Assembly: GCA_964017185.1 (NCBI GenBank)
Contig: OZ024873.1
Location: 44,688,760-44,752,759, forward strand
Length of the DNA stretch: 64,000 bases
Direction of reading: 5' to 3'
From: Rugalucina vietnamica
Lineage: Eukaryota > Mollusca > Bivalvia > Lucinida > Lucinidae
Shown here: positions 47,370-58,256 of the stretch, piece by piece
Layout of the letters: each line of letters starts with the position of its first letter
How positions within the stretch are numbered: position 1 is the first letter of the stretch
The notes under the pieces: generated by a model
Told to the model about the DNA's origin: nothing
Database searches by the model: none
Seen by the model: the letters and a program-made list of their open reading frames with translations, nothing else
Position numbers and translations under genes: made by a program

Positions 47370-48370
47370 GAGACAATTTTTGATTTCGGTGTGTAGTAAG
47401 GTAAGCGTCAGAAATATTCTAAAATAATGCTAAAGCGTACATACAATTGGTATCTTATGTTTGCACTGAGCTTGACCATTAGCAAATATACCTTAATTGA
47501 TTTAATATGCCTCATTCAGCTCTAAGAAAATGCCACAAACTTCATTTTAGTTATAGTCTTGATTGTTTTAATGCAGTACGCCCTCCTCGGTAATTAGTTA
47601 TGGTCTTGTCGGGCTGTCAGTCGCTAAGCAGCCACCGCTGCTGTGCATAGAGGCAAGTTACCAGTTCTTAGTTCACACGGCATTTCTTTTGCCATTAACT
47701 TGAATCAGTCATCGAAAAGGAAGAATGCCTAATTTAGAAATATTTTCAAACCAAGACTTCCTGAAAATATTCACTAGTACAAATGTGCACATAGTTGACT
47801 TTACACTATTTTATACCATTGATGCATTACCACATTTAGGTATAACCCTAAGTATATGTCCATACAGTTTAGTAAACAGTTTTATTGCTTTTCAGGCTAT
47901 TGTTTAAGCATGTTAAAAAGGATAGATTGTTTAAAACAAACTAACCATAAGAAGATTAACATTAAAATTGCATACATGTATATTAATAAGATGGGTGGGG
48001 TAATTTTACATGTAAAGTGGTAAAAATATTAATACAAAAAAACTGTTTTAGCAATACAGGTGTTTCATAATCAAATCAATAGTTTCTAAAATTGTTTAAA
48101 ATACAAAAGCAAGTCATACAGACAGAGAAAATGACTGGATAATGGAGAAGTATGTAGTTGTCTGTTTATTAGATTAAAAGCTTATTTCATAGCAGTACCA
48201 TACAACATCGCCTGATTAGACTATCGTGCCAAAAAAATTTCAAGAGCAGCCCACCTAATCCTTCTTAGGGAAGGTTAGGACTAGCCAAAAATGCATTCAA
48301 ACCAACTATAGCAGATGATGTCACCTCCAACTCTAAATATGCGAGATACAGGATTTCGGGTTCTAGGGTA

Positions 48371-48511
48371 TTATGACTTTGGCCTATTTTACGTTAAGGT
48401 CAACATATGTCGCCTATTTATTTGAATAGGGAAAACTATTAAAATGTCATTTAAAGGGAAAATCTTGCATGAAATGAGCAGTAGGACTGAATTGCCCACC
48501 CCGGACAATTT
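48371..48511 (+). mobile_element. AGCTCACC element 9, right part
   Basis: Continuation of 41676-42156: TTATGACTTTGGCCTATTTT, AAGGTCAACATATGTCGCC, AATGTCATTTAAAGGG and GAGCAGTAGGACTGAAT, then a truncated GCCCACCCCGG. The usual 3' hairpin is absent. Confidence 0.75.
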
Positions 48512-49411
48512 CTAATTTTTTCTACCCCACCCACCACGTGTAAAATAGCGAATTTTTAGGGTATTGTTGATCACTGACAAGTTCATTGTCGATTGATTTT
48601 AAGCTTTTGGGGGTTGATTGGTTAGGGTACCCATTGAACATTTATTATACATTATAAAAGAAATTATTTGACATTTACAAAATCTGCAAAATTAAATTTC
48701 TGGTCCTTGGACTATTTTGAGGAGTATATATACCTAAAATACAGTTTTATTGCGTGTTTTTAAAATTGACCCCTCGGTTTAAGACTTTTAAGGACGTTTC
48801 CCATCATAATAGCTCACAAATAGACAAGGTGAGCTTATACACTAAAAAAAAAAGTTATAAGAGGCCGCCTTATATTTTTTCCTTCTAGTTCCGAAAGTAA
48901 AATACGATCAATTACAATTCATGGTCATATGAAAAAAAAAACAATGTCTAACAGAGGCTCTGTGAGTTTCTACATACCAATCTGTGTGATACTTTTCACA
49001 CAGACGAAGCACGAGTAAAGGTACCCTCAATTACCCTCAAATCAAAGTCACACTTTATTAACATCAAATTAAATGTCATATTATGACGTTTTTGTTTTAT
49101 ATTTTAATTTATTTGAAAGTGTTATTGACTGCTTCGATGTATGATAAAATCATGTTATATGTGTTGTGAAATTCCATAAATTGGCCTGTAGCTAGGCCAA
49201 GGTATGGAATACATGTGATAAAAATTTTAGTATCGCCAGAGAAAAGGAAAATGGAATTTTTAAAACTTTTCCCAAGAGCTAAAAGTGTTCCCTAACTTAT
49301 TTCCATGTGTATACATAAAACAACATCATGTGAATAAGGGCATGAACAAAACAAATTGTTTATATGGCTTAGTGTTGTTTCCGAACATTTGATGCTTCCA
49401 TTTCAATTAAA
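48512..49411. other. No further gene; possible poly(A) signal for the minus-strand gene
   Basis: A decayed hairpin scrap AGCTCACAAATAGACAAGGTGAGCT lies at about 48811. TTTATT at about 49052 is AATAAA on the minus strand, about 360 bp beyond the stop codon of the gene at 49412-50522. Confidence 0.35.
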
Positions 49412-50142
49412 TTATTTGCTGCATACAGCGCATGTCAGTTCACGACCATTTACGTATGACGGGCACTCCAGTGATCCACAAATCCCTTCCACAAGGTAGA
49501 ACAGAGCCCCGTTATCATCTTTTTGTCCGCCAACTATCGATTCTGGATGAAAATCTAGACAAACATATTCCGTTGCGTGATAGTTATGATAGCCCGCTGC
49601 TAGATAGCCCGCGTACTCCAGCGTCCATCCGTCGTAACATTTGTTTCTGCCAGGAATCATTAAAACGGCTGAACGAGTTGTTCGGCATACGCTGCAGGCT
49701 GCGTCGTTGTTCAAAAGATCCTCACCAAAGAATGGTCTGCCGTGATATCTGTCACTGCTTGTGACATAAAACTCGTATTCCGCACCTTATACGTAAGCAC
49801 CGGAATCTACTTTGTCACTGTAATAAGCCCACATGGGATCCGGGCTTAGACAGAGGTAGTTAGCTGCTGCGCCAGTGCTCGTGTAGTGTGATCCAGCCGC
49901 ATAGCCAGAATACACTGTCTCGGTACCGTTACTCGGACACGTCTTCTTGCCCCAACGAACGTAGGTCGTCCCACCAGCAACCGACTGCAGCGTGACTATA
50001 TCGTTCTTCAGAGTCCCAAGTTCAATCTCTTGCCTGGCCACCCTCGCGCTCAGGTTCTGAACTTTGGTAGTCAGGTTGGTAATAACATGGAGCAGGTCGG
50101 ATTCGCTGTGCATAACGATCCTCTTGTCCATTGGTTTCGAAT
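49412..50142 (-). pseudogene. Short-chain collagen C4-like secreted protein, exon 2, with in-frame stop
   Basis: After an acceptor (TTACTTCTTCATTACTAG) the exon encodes a coiled coil (LLHVITNLTTKVQNLSARVA onward), then the conserved domain: TTYVRWGKKTCP, YSGYAAGSHY, ANYLCLSPDP, a gap, CSVCRTTRSAVLMIPGR, CYDGWTLEYAGYLAAGYH, EYVCLDFHPES, ALFYLVEGICGSLECP and YVNGRELTCAVC. I know this domain from bivalve proteins annotated 'short-chain collagen C4-like'; its biochemical role is not established to my knowledge. A TAA at 49789-49787 sits where relatives have a tyrosine (context GAYV, stop, GAEYEF). The frame is intact on both sides, giving 147 residues before and 124 after. No other defect is seen, so this may be a very young pseudogene, a polymorphism or a base error. 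Confidence 0.8.
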
Positions 50143-50434
50143 CTAGTAATGAAGAAGTAAAGTATCTCAACGGATACAAAAACGAAGGAACTAGACATCC
50201 TAGCAATCAAATGTTCAAGTTTGCATGGCCAACATGTGCATGTGATTTATAATGAGGCCATGATTGGAAGTTAAAATATGCAATTTTGACAACAATTTCT
50301 TATAATGTTAAAAAAAGTTTAAACTTTATTCATTTTACTTCAATTACACAGAAAGCTCATGGAACTTGAGTACCTAAGGTATACAAAATACATCGTAATT
50401 TATAAAGAAGCAGAAAATATATATCAAAACATAC

Positions 50435-50522
50435 CCGGATTTTTGTGACCCTTTTCACCATTTACCACCAAAAGGAAGAAAATCAAATAAGAACAGCGTT
50501 TAACTTGGGTAAGAAGCGACAT
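50435..50522 (-). CDS. Short-chain collagen C4-like secreted protein, exon 1 (signal peptide)
   Basis: ATG at 50522-50520 starts MSLLTQVKRC, then a hydrophobic core SYLIFFLLVVNG, then EKGHKNP. The exon ends one base into a codon before a good donor (G/GTATGT at 50434). Exon 2 begins with the two bases that complete it as aspartate, so phases agree. The intron of 292 bp is small for this region. The hydrophobic core is typical of a signal peptide, with cleavage likely near VNG. This start was chosen because it gives a signal peptide, a consensus donor and a phase match together. The protein is probably secreted. Confidence 0.75.
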
Positions 50523-50672
50523 TTTGTGAAATGGTTCCGGACATAAAGACATTCTTATCTGACTAGAGCCGCGCCGAGAAAATACAATTTGCCAATGGAA
50601 TAAACGACCACTTTCGACACAAAAGGGTTTTCAAATCAAAATTAATTGTATGAAGCGAAAACGTATGAAATA

Positions 50673-50682
50673 TTATATAGCG
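50673..50682 (-). promoter_or_regulatory. Candidate TATA box for the minus-strand secreted-protein gene
   Basis: TATATAAT on the minus strand lies about 150 bp upstream of the ATG at 50522, which would allow a 5' UTR of about 120 nt. In AT-rich DNA this match is weak evidence by itself. Confidence 0.3.
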
Positions 50683-50892
50683 TATTTAGTACTAATTCCA
50701 TAATAATATTTCGCATAGGCTTTAATTTCGCATATGCATGAACAGGTTTTCGACGGACGAGGTTCATTTAAAGAAAGACAAGATAACCTTAAACACACCG
50801 TACATACGGCTCGTCAAATTCCAACTGGTACGTCAAATTCCAGATGTTTATGTCAGCGCGTGCGTTTTGGCGGTTAAAGACAGGGCTGGACT

Positions 50893-50917
50893 ATATAAAG
50901 GGGATTAGCATTCAGTT
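50893..50917 (+). promoter_or_regulatory. Candidate core promoter inside the 2.3-kb element
   Basis: TATATAAAG at 50893 and an initiator-like TCAGTT at 50912 lie 20 bp inside the left TIR. The spacing is shorter than the usual ~30 bp. No open frame follows, so a product is not evident. Confidence 0.25.
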
Positions 50918-51661
50918 GTCATTTTCTCACTAGAACATCAAATTTAAGCCAATAGACGATATATAGTCCTAAATACAGTAATGTGATTGGCTTATTCCTG
51001 TCACCAAAAATCAATAATTGATTACCTGTGTTTTACCTGTATTTTGACCCTCCGGCACAGAAACCCTGTCTTTAAGATATTTTTGTTGTTTTTTCTTGTT
51101 TTATAATACTTTAACTAACGATTTCAGAAGAAAATATTAATCGGCAGTCTTGTGTGGACACTCACGCATCTGTACATACAGGTGTCATGGTCAGCTTATC
51201 CGTGGATTGGCGAAAACGTTGCACGAAAGTCTTAAAATGGCACGTTTTCAGAAAACATCCATACTTTTTGCCAAATATCTCCATAACTAGAAATATTTGA
51301 AAGTCGCATGCTCGAATATACATAGCTTAGTATCTATTTAAAAGCATGATTTAAGCTTTTATTCAAATTTCAAATTAATTACTACTATTGATAGCGCAGC
51401 TCATTCTTTTGAACCATGTGTGATTTTACATGATACGAATCACGATAGTCGTTTCATACGGGAAAAACCAGACGGACAATAGCTGTTGATACGTCAAATA
51501 ACAGACGTAGACACGACTTCGGATACGTGTCGCATCAGATGTGTTGAGTGCGATTATTCCAAATACCCATGACACCCTGGCATTGTTTTGCGGTCAACTT
51601 GGAAGCATACTTTTTAAATTCAGTTTTGCGCCCCTTATAAGAATATTTCATTCATCTTGAG

Positions 51662-51677
51662 ACACACACACACACAC
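51662..51677. repeat. (AC)n microsatellite
   Basis: Eight AC dinucleotides. Confidence 0.9.
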
Positions 51678-51784
51678 TGCTCATACCTAAGTACATTTTC
51701 AAACAATAAAATGTATTTCTTAAATTGGAAATGTTATGGATGTCAGACAGTTTATAGATTGGTAAAGAGAACATGGCCACCTTA

Positions 51785-52020
51785 CAGTCATACGACGTTG
51801 AAACAACGTTGAATCAATTTGATTCACTGAATCAACATCTGCAAAAAATGTTGAAACCGTAGAATTAACACACATCGTTGAAATAATGTTAAATTAATGT
51901 TGATTCGGTCAACCTTTAAACATTGTTGAATAAATTCGATTCACTGAATCAACATTGATTCTACAACATTGTTTCAAAGTTGATGTAATCAACATTGTTT
52001 CAACATTGTGTGTCTGCTGT
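51785..52020. repeat. Palindromic AACGTTGA-rich repeat
   Basis: GTTGAAACAACGTTGAATC, GATTCACTGAATCAACAT and related words recur on both strands across about 230 bp. The whole is roughly self-complementary, as in a degenerate MITE. Confidence 0.6.
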
Positions 52021-52147
52021 GTTGCTTCCACTCAAACACAGTATAACTTTATGAGAGTGATATAGTGGTCGGGGTTTGAAACCTGATTGTCTCAGTTCTT
52101 GATCCTTGGTTATTATCTTATTTTAAAAGCGCTAATAGTCAACGACC

Positions 52148-52225
52148 TTAACCACGGCCTGTTGTGCGGTCGGGTGATCTAGTGGATAGTTAGTTCACAT
52201 CATCATCCAGAGGTTGTGGGCTCGA
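52148..52225 (+). mobile_element. tRNA-like SINE head
   Basis: GGTCGGGTGATCTAGTGG at the start and GGGCTCGAACCCCGACC at the end give a 7-bp acceptor-like stem (GGTCGGG/CCCGACC) and a B box. The D and anticodon arms do not fold cleanly. It is a tRNA pseudogene or SINE head rather than a functional tRNA. Confidence 0.45.
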
Positions 52226-53107
52226 ACCCCGACCGACACATACGCATGTCATGTTGATGACTTATGAGCCCCCCTGCCTCTGTGGCAGTATGCAGGATGC
52301 ACAATATGAACCTCAGTTCGTGGCTAGTTTCATATTACACACCCTTGCACTCGAGTTTGCCGTTTCAGCATTTTATAGGTCAATACAGTTTTTGTGTAAA
52401 TCAGGAAAATTTTATTCTATTTTAGAACTGAAACAGTGTCCCAAGTGCCAGGTGTTCTTAAAGTCTATTTAGCATTAATATTTAGGTAATAATGTCACAT
52501 CTTCTGATAAAAACACTTTGTTTGGTTAAAGCACATTTTTATTTCATAATTCTTTGTACAACATATACAATGCATATTGAAATAGGATAGGGACAAAAGC
52601 AGGTTTTAACAATTTTAGCAGTTACCTATCGGTATCTACATGGCCAAAATTTCACATAGTGAGATAAAAATTTCACTTGAGTTTGTCGTTTTAAAGGTCA
52701 TTAAGTTTGAAACTCACTCAAATCAGCAGATCAATCAAACCAGATGTCTTTATGGACAACATGAAAACATGTAGCAGACCCGTATCATAAAATGTTGATA
52801 TACCGTCTGGGTCGTTCCGTATCGGCCGTCTGTAATTTCACTTATCATATGACATTCGCCCGTCTGTACTTTGACGTATTGTTTTTGTCGCCAAGCGACA
52901 GAATAAAACGATAAATACACTGTAAAAGTTGATTATCAATGTTCCTACAGATGGAGATTGAAAAAATATATGCCTCAAGAAGATTATACCATGAAACGTT
53001 TAGGTATTCTGTGAAAAATAAGTTACCCGCCAAAACGCACGCGCTGATATAAACATCTGGAATTTGACGTACCAGTTGGAATTTTACGAGCCGTATGTAC
53101 GGTGTGT

Positions 53108-53589
53108 TAAAGATAAAACTATGTTCATATACACTGTACTGTAGACTACTGTATAAAAATATGAACAGCTTGGAACCGAAAAATTAGAATTGTATGTTTA
53201 TTTGACTTAAGTTGAGTGGAGCCGAGTGAAGATTCTAGTCGTTTTTTGCGAAATGATAAATTAATTAATTATACATATGTTTTGCCTACATGCCGTCAGC
53301 ACAGAGTGGGTTAAGGTATTTCCGAACAGCTAATGTATAATTTCTGTAAAAACTGAAAATGCAACGATCTTTGCCTTACTTTGAAAGTCCATTACCGAAC
53401 ATTTACGGCGTATCACGAATGGTTCAATTATTCACCCATAGCGATCACGTGACTTGAAGTTACTAAACCTTCGACGGGTAATTCAGAACGAGCCGGGTCA
53501 CCCGAACCTCAAGTCAGGTCTGAAGACTATGCCCCTTGGACGTAACACATTATGCACAGCAAAGTCTCCAGCCTCGTCACGGTATGTCC
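53108..53589. other. No gene recognised
   Basis: Unclassified AT-rich sequence between the 2.3-kb element and the SINE. Confidence 0.3.
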
Positions 53590-53722
53590 TTGTCAATAGT
53601 CCTAGGAAATTGTCATGGGACCTCGGATTATAGTCTCAATCCGAAGGACTGGAGAAGCCCGGGACCGAACCTGCGACCCCTGGTTTACAAGGCAAGTGGC
53701 TTAACCACTGCGCCGCGGAAGC
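53590..53722 (-). mobile_element. tRNA-headed SINE, reverse orientation
   Basis: On the minus strand: CGCAGTGGTTAAGCCACTTG (A box), AAACCAGGGGTCGC, GGTTCGGTCCC (B box), GGGCTTCTCC. It is the best preserved head of the family also seen at 18566-18735 and 19445-19605. Confidence 0.7.
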
Positions 53723-54950
53723 TTCTATTTGCCTAAAGTGCCGGTCCCACTGAATCGCAAGCAATCGTATGATTGTATAATCGTTATTTTTGTGATAAAA
53801 CTTCGCATGTAAATTATCTAAAATGTTTTCAAACGTGTTTATGATTTCTTAATTTGCATATAGGGGCCAAAGAAATGACCCCCAAATTAATATTTAGACA
53901 ATCATATAGCAATCTTCAGCGCAGTGGGACCGGCACTTAATGTGGATGTTTTGAGTTCCTAAAACCATATCAAAACAAATTATTTTACACCAGCAATTTG
54001 TAACATGTTCTTTGGACATAGGTATGTGATTACATTAAACACTATGTAATGTGTGGACTTAGGCATTTTCTTGCACTTAGCACCCTTTGTAAAAATTTGA
54101 AATACAAATTTCACACAAACAAAACATTAAATGCATCACAAACTATATATCAGAATGTAGGTTTTTGTATGTAGAAGGCAGTGACACCAAAAACTCAAGT
54201 TTTGACAAAAGTGGACTTAGGCATGTTGTTGCAACAACCCCTTCAATTGTTGACGTCTTAGCATTAATCAAAAGAATAATGAGTTAATAGAATGATAAAA
54301 TGTACTTAATAAACATTGGAGCCTAATGTCAACGACAGTAACAGGCGGTTGGTACATGTAGAATTATTTTTGCTCAATACTGGGTATGTCCTTCTGAGCG
54401 CACCTGTCGTCCACAAAATTACCTTAAAGTGTTGACAAGGACGTAAAACCTAATAACAACCAGATGTTTCGACTATGAATATACAAGCTCGCATCGACTG
54501 CATACAGTCATGCCCCGACGACTGAGTACAAATCAAATAATTATTCACCCGACTACTGGCACAGTGCCAACGACTACTGAAATTTGGTGTACAGAGACAA
54601 AAGTGCTTGTAAGTTTGCTGATGGCGGATACAATTACACCAAACTCAAAAACGCATCTTTTACTTGTATTCTCCATTGTCACTTACCATAAGATGCTATT
54701 ATCGTCTGTGATTATTCACACGTCCTTGTGTAAACACGACAACAGTTCCACTGTCCATAGTGAAAATGAAAAATACTCGACTAATTTTAGACTTTGGAGC
54801 CTCCGACTGAGCCAGGGTTTGGAGAAAAATATAACAGTGGTATTTAAAGCTGAAAATAGCACCATGACAGTAAATATTTTAGAAGATCTTACTGGTTTCC
54901 TAACTGCGAGTAAACAAAAGTTGACTGGTACAGCCCACCACTACTGCGGT
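53723..54950. other. No gene I can support
   Basis: A 155-codon + strand frame at 54510-54977 is long for this AT-rich DNA. It has no recognised motif, an internal strong donor (CTT/GTAAGT at about 54607) and no homologous context, so it is not called. CCGGTCCCACTG near 53741 is mirrored by CAGTGGGACCGG near 53924, and the short inverted match GCACTTTAGGC/TGCCGGTCCC suggests a ~200-bp palindromic MITE between them. Confidence 0.35.
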
Positions 54951-55403
54951 CTTGGGTACAGTGGTTGTCTAGCGTGACTTTTATCTATGAGCACACGCAA
55001 GTATTATTTATGGACTTATAAGTTGGAAAGTGCTTACAAAATCAAATGAGGGTGACAAATCTTAAACAAGATTCTAAAATAAATATTGTATGTATATCAT
55101 CTACATCTTTATATTTTATAGTAGTCATAAGATGCATTGATTGGTCTGTTCATGAAAGGTGTCTTATTGTCTTACCATTACATGTAATAGTTTTCTCTGA
55201 TCTTGTTTTAAAATTCAAACTACATCACCAGTTTATCATTCGCTTCAAGGTAAGGTTAGCATCCTCAAATAAACATGTAAACAATATGCAATTGAAAGCG
55301 ACAACCTCCACTACGGTGTTTCGGTGTGGTTGTGCTCGGCGTGGTCCACCAGCCTGATGACGGTGTGACATCCGGGTCAAGGAGAACACGTGTAGGGCAT
55401 ATT
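54951..55403 (+). repeat. ~510-bp tandem unit, copy 1 (left part)
   Basis: From CTGCGGTCTTGGG to the TATT target of the inserted element. It matches 57402-57890 closely, including GTGTTTCGGTGTGGTTGTGC and CCAGCCTGATGACGGTGTGA. The remainder of copy 1 is at 57356-57401. Frames inside both copies encode similar short peptides without recognised motif. Confidence 0.8.
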
Positions 55404-57351
55404 TGAGGGTCTGGATGGGGGGTCCTGGTATTCACTAATCACTAAAAATTTAGCCATTTATTCACTGTCATTAAAATTTTGGCTTATTCATTAAAATTAG
55501 CTCGATTATTCATTAAAATATGATAATTACTAAGTCACACTTTCTTCACCCAGCTAATATCCATAAGCAAATAGGTGTTCCCCACCTATGGCACCCCTTA
55601 TCTGAAGTCACAAGGACTGGTTCTATGATATTATATTGTAGTCTGCTGAATGCAACCTTGATATTAACATCTTGAGAGAAGCATAATTATATACTCTGCT
55701 AGACCACAAAGCCTCATAGAAGCTTTCCGAAATAGAATACCGATTTTTTTTAGCAAATCCCCTTTTAAATCTGTTTGCAGTATAATCCCCTTCACCTTTA
55801 ATACTGAATACGCCCTACGTTTAACCCTTTATCTTTCTCTTCAATTATGAATACCAAAGGTTATTTAAGAAAGGTTGTAACTTCAGGGGTAAAAGTTATA
55901 ATAAAATGCTGTTGTTTTTATTTAGTGAACTAGTTAGCATAGGAGTTCTATGTGATGTATGGATTTGTGCTTGTGTCTGATTGTACAATACATTTAATTA
56001 ATGTCTTAAATGCCGAGCGAGCGAAGCGAGCGAGGAAAAAAATTATGTAGCGCCATACAAATTGCAACATAGGTTTGCATTGACGTTCTTAGTGCTGCTG
56101 CCTTGTTTCTGATTGCAAAAGACACTATAATTATGTTCTGTCATATAAAAAAGCAAGAATCTGATGATGTCCATCCACAGAAAAGAGTATCATTATAGGA
56201 TTGGAGCATATATAATATTAGGACAAAGTGGGGTAAAAGAATAAGAAGAAAATACATATACCTAAAACAGCAGTCACACAGTAGCGTATAAGTGAAACAC
56301 GTCGGAAACACGTTTAGAACTCGCTACAAGCGCGTTGGGTACGCTTGGTGTACGTCCAGCGCGCGTCGCTGTATTTCGCTGTATTTCGCTGTATGTCGCT
56401 AAAAGTCTCTGCGCATTTCGCGCGTGTTTGAGTTTAAATTTTCAAACATGCTTAAAAAGCTCGGCGTGTCTCGGGCGTGTGACTTATACGTCCCGAATAA
56501 ATTCCACGCGCGCTACAGGCACGTTGAATACGCTCTAAACGCGTTTGGCGAGCGGCGCGTTTGAAGCACACCAGTGTACGTTCGATGCGCGTTTCGATTT
56601 TATTAGATGTTGCTTCAGTAGTGTGTGTGAAACGCGCGTTGAACGTTTGATGCGCGCCTGTAGCGCGTGCTTAGCGTGTCTGGGACGTATCACAACCATA
56701 CTCCAAAACTTTGAGATTTTTATACGCCTCAGTCACGCGCTAATGTGTGACTGCTAAAGCGAGTATAGGAACAAATTAATTTTTATACGTCCAAAGTCTT
56801 CAGCGTGTTGAGATTTTTCATACGCCCGGCGCGCGTTTGAGTTATACCCTACTGTGTGACTGCTGTTTAAGCAAACAAAACAGTGAAATAGTATCTGGCT
56901 CAGTAAACATCCAGAATGATTTATTTATTTTTCTCTGCCTTCAAATGACACATTTCTTTTTCAATTGGTCCATGAGGTGAGCCCCTAAATGCTTGGCTTC
57001 CAGACATAGACATATGTCTTTCCAAACATTCAAGGATTTCTGAAATATGAATACAATATTTGAATAAAATCGGGTCTGGGGGCGTCCAGACCCCAGAAAA
57101 AAAAAATCTGGAATGTCAGGGAGGCCATCTAAGACAATTTCATAGCCAAATTTTAGTATATTCATTATTCTTTAAAATGTTATTATTCACTATTCATTAT
57201 ATTACTCTGCTATTCATTAAAAATTTACATTTATTCATTATTCTTTAGGACCTCATTATTCACTAATCATTATTTTTTTTGCTCTTTATTCACTCTCATT
57301 AAAAATTTTAGGCCATTATTCATTAATCATTATACCCCATCCAGACCCTCA
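55404..57351. mobile_element. 1.95-kb TIR element with TATT target duplication
   Basis: TGAGGGTCTGGATGGGG at the left and CCCCATCCAGACCCTCA at the right. TATT flanks both sides (55400-55403, 57352-57355). The flanks rejoin to complete a tandem unit that is intact in its neighbour, proving insertion. Subterminal regions are full of TATTCATTAA-type words on both sides, as expected of transposase-binding repeats. No transposase was seen. A 602-bp MITE is nested inside. Confidence 0.85.
56266..56867. mobile_element. 602-bp MITE with TAA target duplication, CpG-rich
   Basis: TIRs AACAGCAGTCACACAGTAG and CTACTGTGTGACTGCTGTT; TAA at 56263-56265 and 56868-56870. The interior is dense in GCGCGT/ACGCGC and AATACGCTC-like words in both orientations, far more CpG-rich than its AT-rich host element. 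Diverged relative near 16690-16880. Confidence 0.85.
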
Positions 57352-57355
57352 TATT

Positions 57356-57935
57356 TCAGCTTGTAGGGATGAATTTGTGTCACGGACTATTTCCGAGTAA
57401 ACTGCGGTCTTGGGGTACAGTGGTTCTCTAGCGTGACTTTTTATCTAACATATGAGCACACGCAAGTATTATTTATGAAATTGTGAAGACTTAAAAGTTG
57501 GAAAGTGCTTACAAAATCAAATGAGGGCGACAAATCTTAAACTAGATTCTAAAATAAATGTTGCATGTCTATCTACATCTTTATATTTTATAGTAGTCAT
57601 AAGATGCATTGATTGGTCTGTTCGTGGAAGGTGTCTTATTGTCTTACCATTTATACATGTAATAGTTTTCTCTGATTTTGTTGTAAAGTTCAAACTACAT
57701 CACCAGTTTATCATTCGCTTCAAAGTAAGGTTAGCATCCTCAAAAGAGTCATAAACATGTAAACAATATGCAATTGAAAACTACAGCCTCCACTACGGTG
57801 TTTCGGTGTGGTTGTGCTCGGCGTGGTCCACCAGCCTGATGACGGTGTGACATCCGGGTCAAGGAGAACACGTGCAGGGCATACTTCAGCTTGCAGGGAT
57901 GAATTTGTGTCACGGACTATTTCCGAGTAAACTGT
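57356..57935 (+). repeat. ~510-bp tandem unit: end of copy 1 and all of copy 2
   Basis: 57356-57401 (CAGCTTGTAGGGATGAATTT to CCGAGTAAA) completes copy 1. Copy 2 runs from 57402 to about 57935 and ends with the same CCGAGTAAA before unique sequence. Confidence 0.8.
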
Positions 57936-58077
57936 CGTCCAGAATTTAGATTTCCCTTTGACAACAGTGGCACTGAAAACAGAAGAATGATTTACACACT
58001 TGTATTGCTACTGATCTGCGAGGCAAAGTCCTTGTGCTTGTACACTATGTTTACAATGGTGATAAGCGCAATTTCTG

Positions 58078-58180
58078 AAGTTTCGTTTTCATAAAATATT
58101 GTATCGATGACTCGACTGGTATAACACTAGATGAAGTGTGCACGGCTGTTAAAAGTTTGAAAACCAAGAAAGAATGCGGT
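58078..58180 (+). pseudogene. LINE-B reverse transcriptase, 5' fragment
   Basis: The frame reads DDSTGITLDEVCTAVKSLKT then KKECG, the usual start of a non-LTR reverse transcriptase finger region (EV..A...LK..K..GPD). It breaks at 58180, where a CR1-like element is inserted, and resumes at 62551 with PDAISNEHL in the same frame. An in-frame TGA at about 58075 bounds it upstream. Confidence 0.75.
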
Positions 58181-58256
58181 CTGAATCTGAATCTGAATAG
58201 TTTACTGGTGACACGCCAATGACATTATTTCACCAGAGGGTTCGGATGGGGTAAAA

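Larger units (their letters stand above)
42157..48370. mobile_element. 6.2-kb TIR element with TTA target duplication
   Basis: Ends TACCCTAGAATCC and, inverted, GGGTTCTAGGGTA. TTA at 42154-42156 and 48371-48373 is the target duplication, and joining the flanks restores a family A module. Similarity of the two ends runs inward for about 80-100 bp, including AGGTGACATC and GCTATAGTTGGTTTGAATGC. A 3-bp TWA target suggests a PIF/Harbinger-type element, but no transposase was found. The cargo is a 186-bp satellite, a 1-kb retroposon-like insert and a ~345-bp repeat. Confidence 0.8.
50793..53107. mobile_element. 2.3-kb TIR element with TAA target duplication
   Basis: 81-bp TIRs (50793-50873 and 53027-53107) match at 79 positions: ACACACCGTACATACGGCTC, CCAACTGGTACGTCAAATTC, GCGCGTGCGTTTTGGCGG. 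TAA flanks both sides (50790-50792, 53108-53110). No transposase was recognised in the 2.15-kb interior. A TWA target points to a PIF/Harbinger-like non-autonomous element; this is inference. The interior carries other repeats. Confidence 0.85.

Noticed and set aside
49432-49764. 110-codon + strand frame
   Set aside because: Shadow of the minus-strand secreted-protein exon, whose motifs and splice phases fit.
50563-50583. GAGCCGCGCC word upstream of the secreted-protein gene as a MITE end
   Set aside because: Resembles the GAGCCGCC MITE terminus, but no partner end is found nearby.
52148-52225. Functional tRNA gene
   Set aside because: The acceptor-like stem closes, but D and anticodon arms do not, and a SINE-like body follows.
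54510-54977. 155-codon + strand open frame
   Set aside because: Long for this DNA but without recognised motif, hydrophobic pattern or splice context; its 3' end enters a tandem repeat unit.
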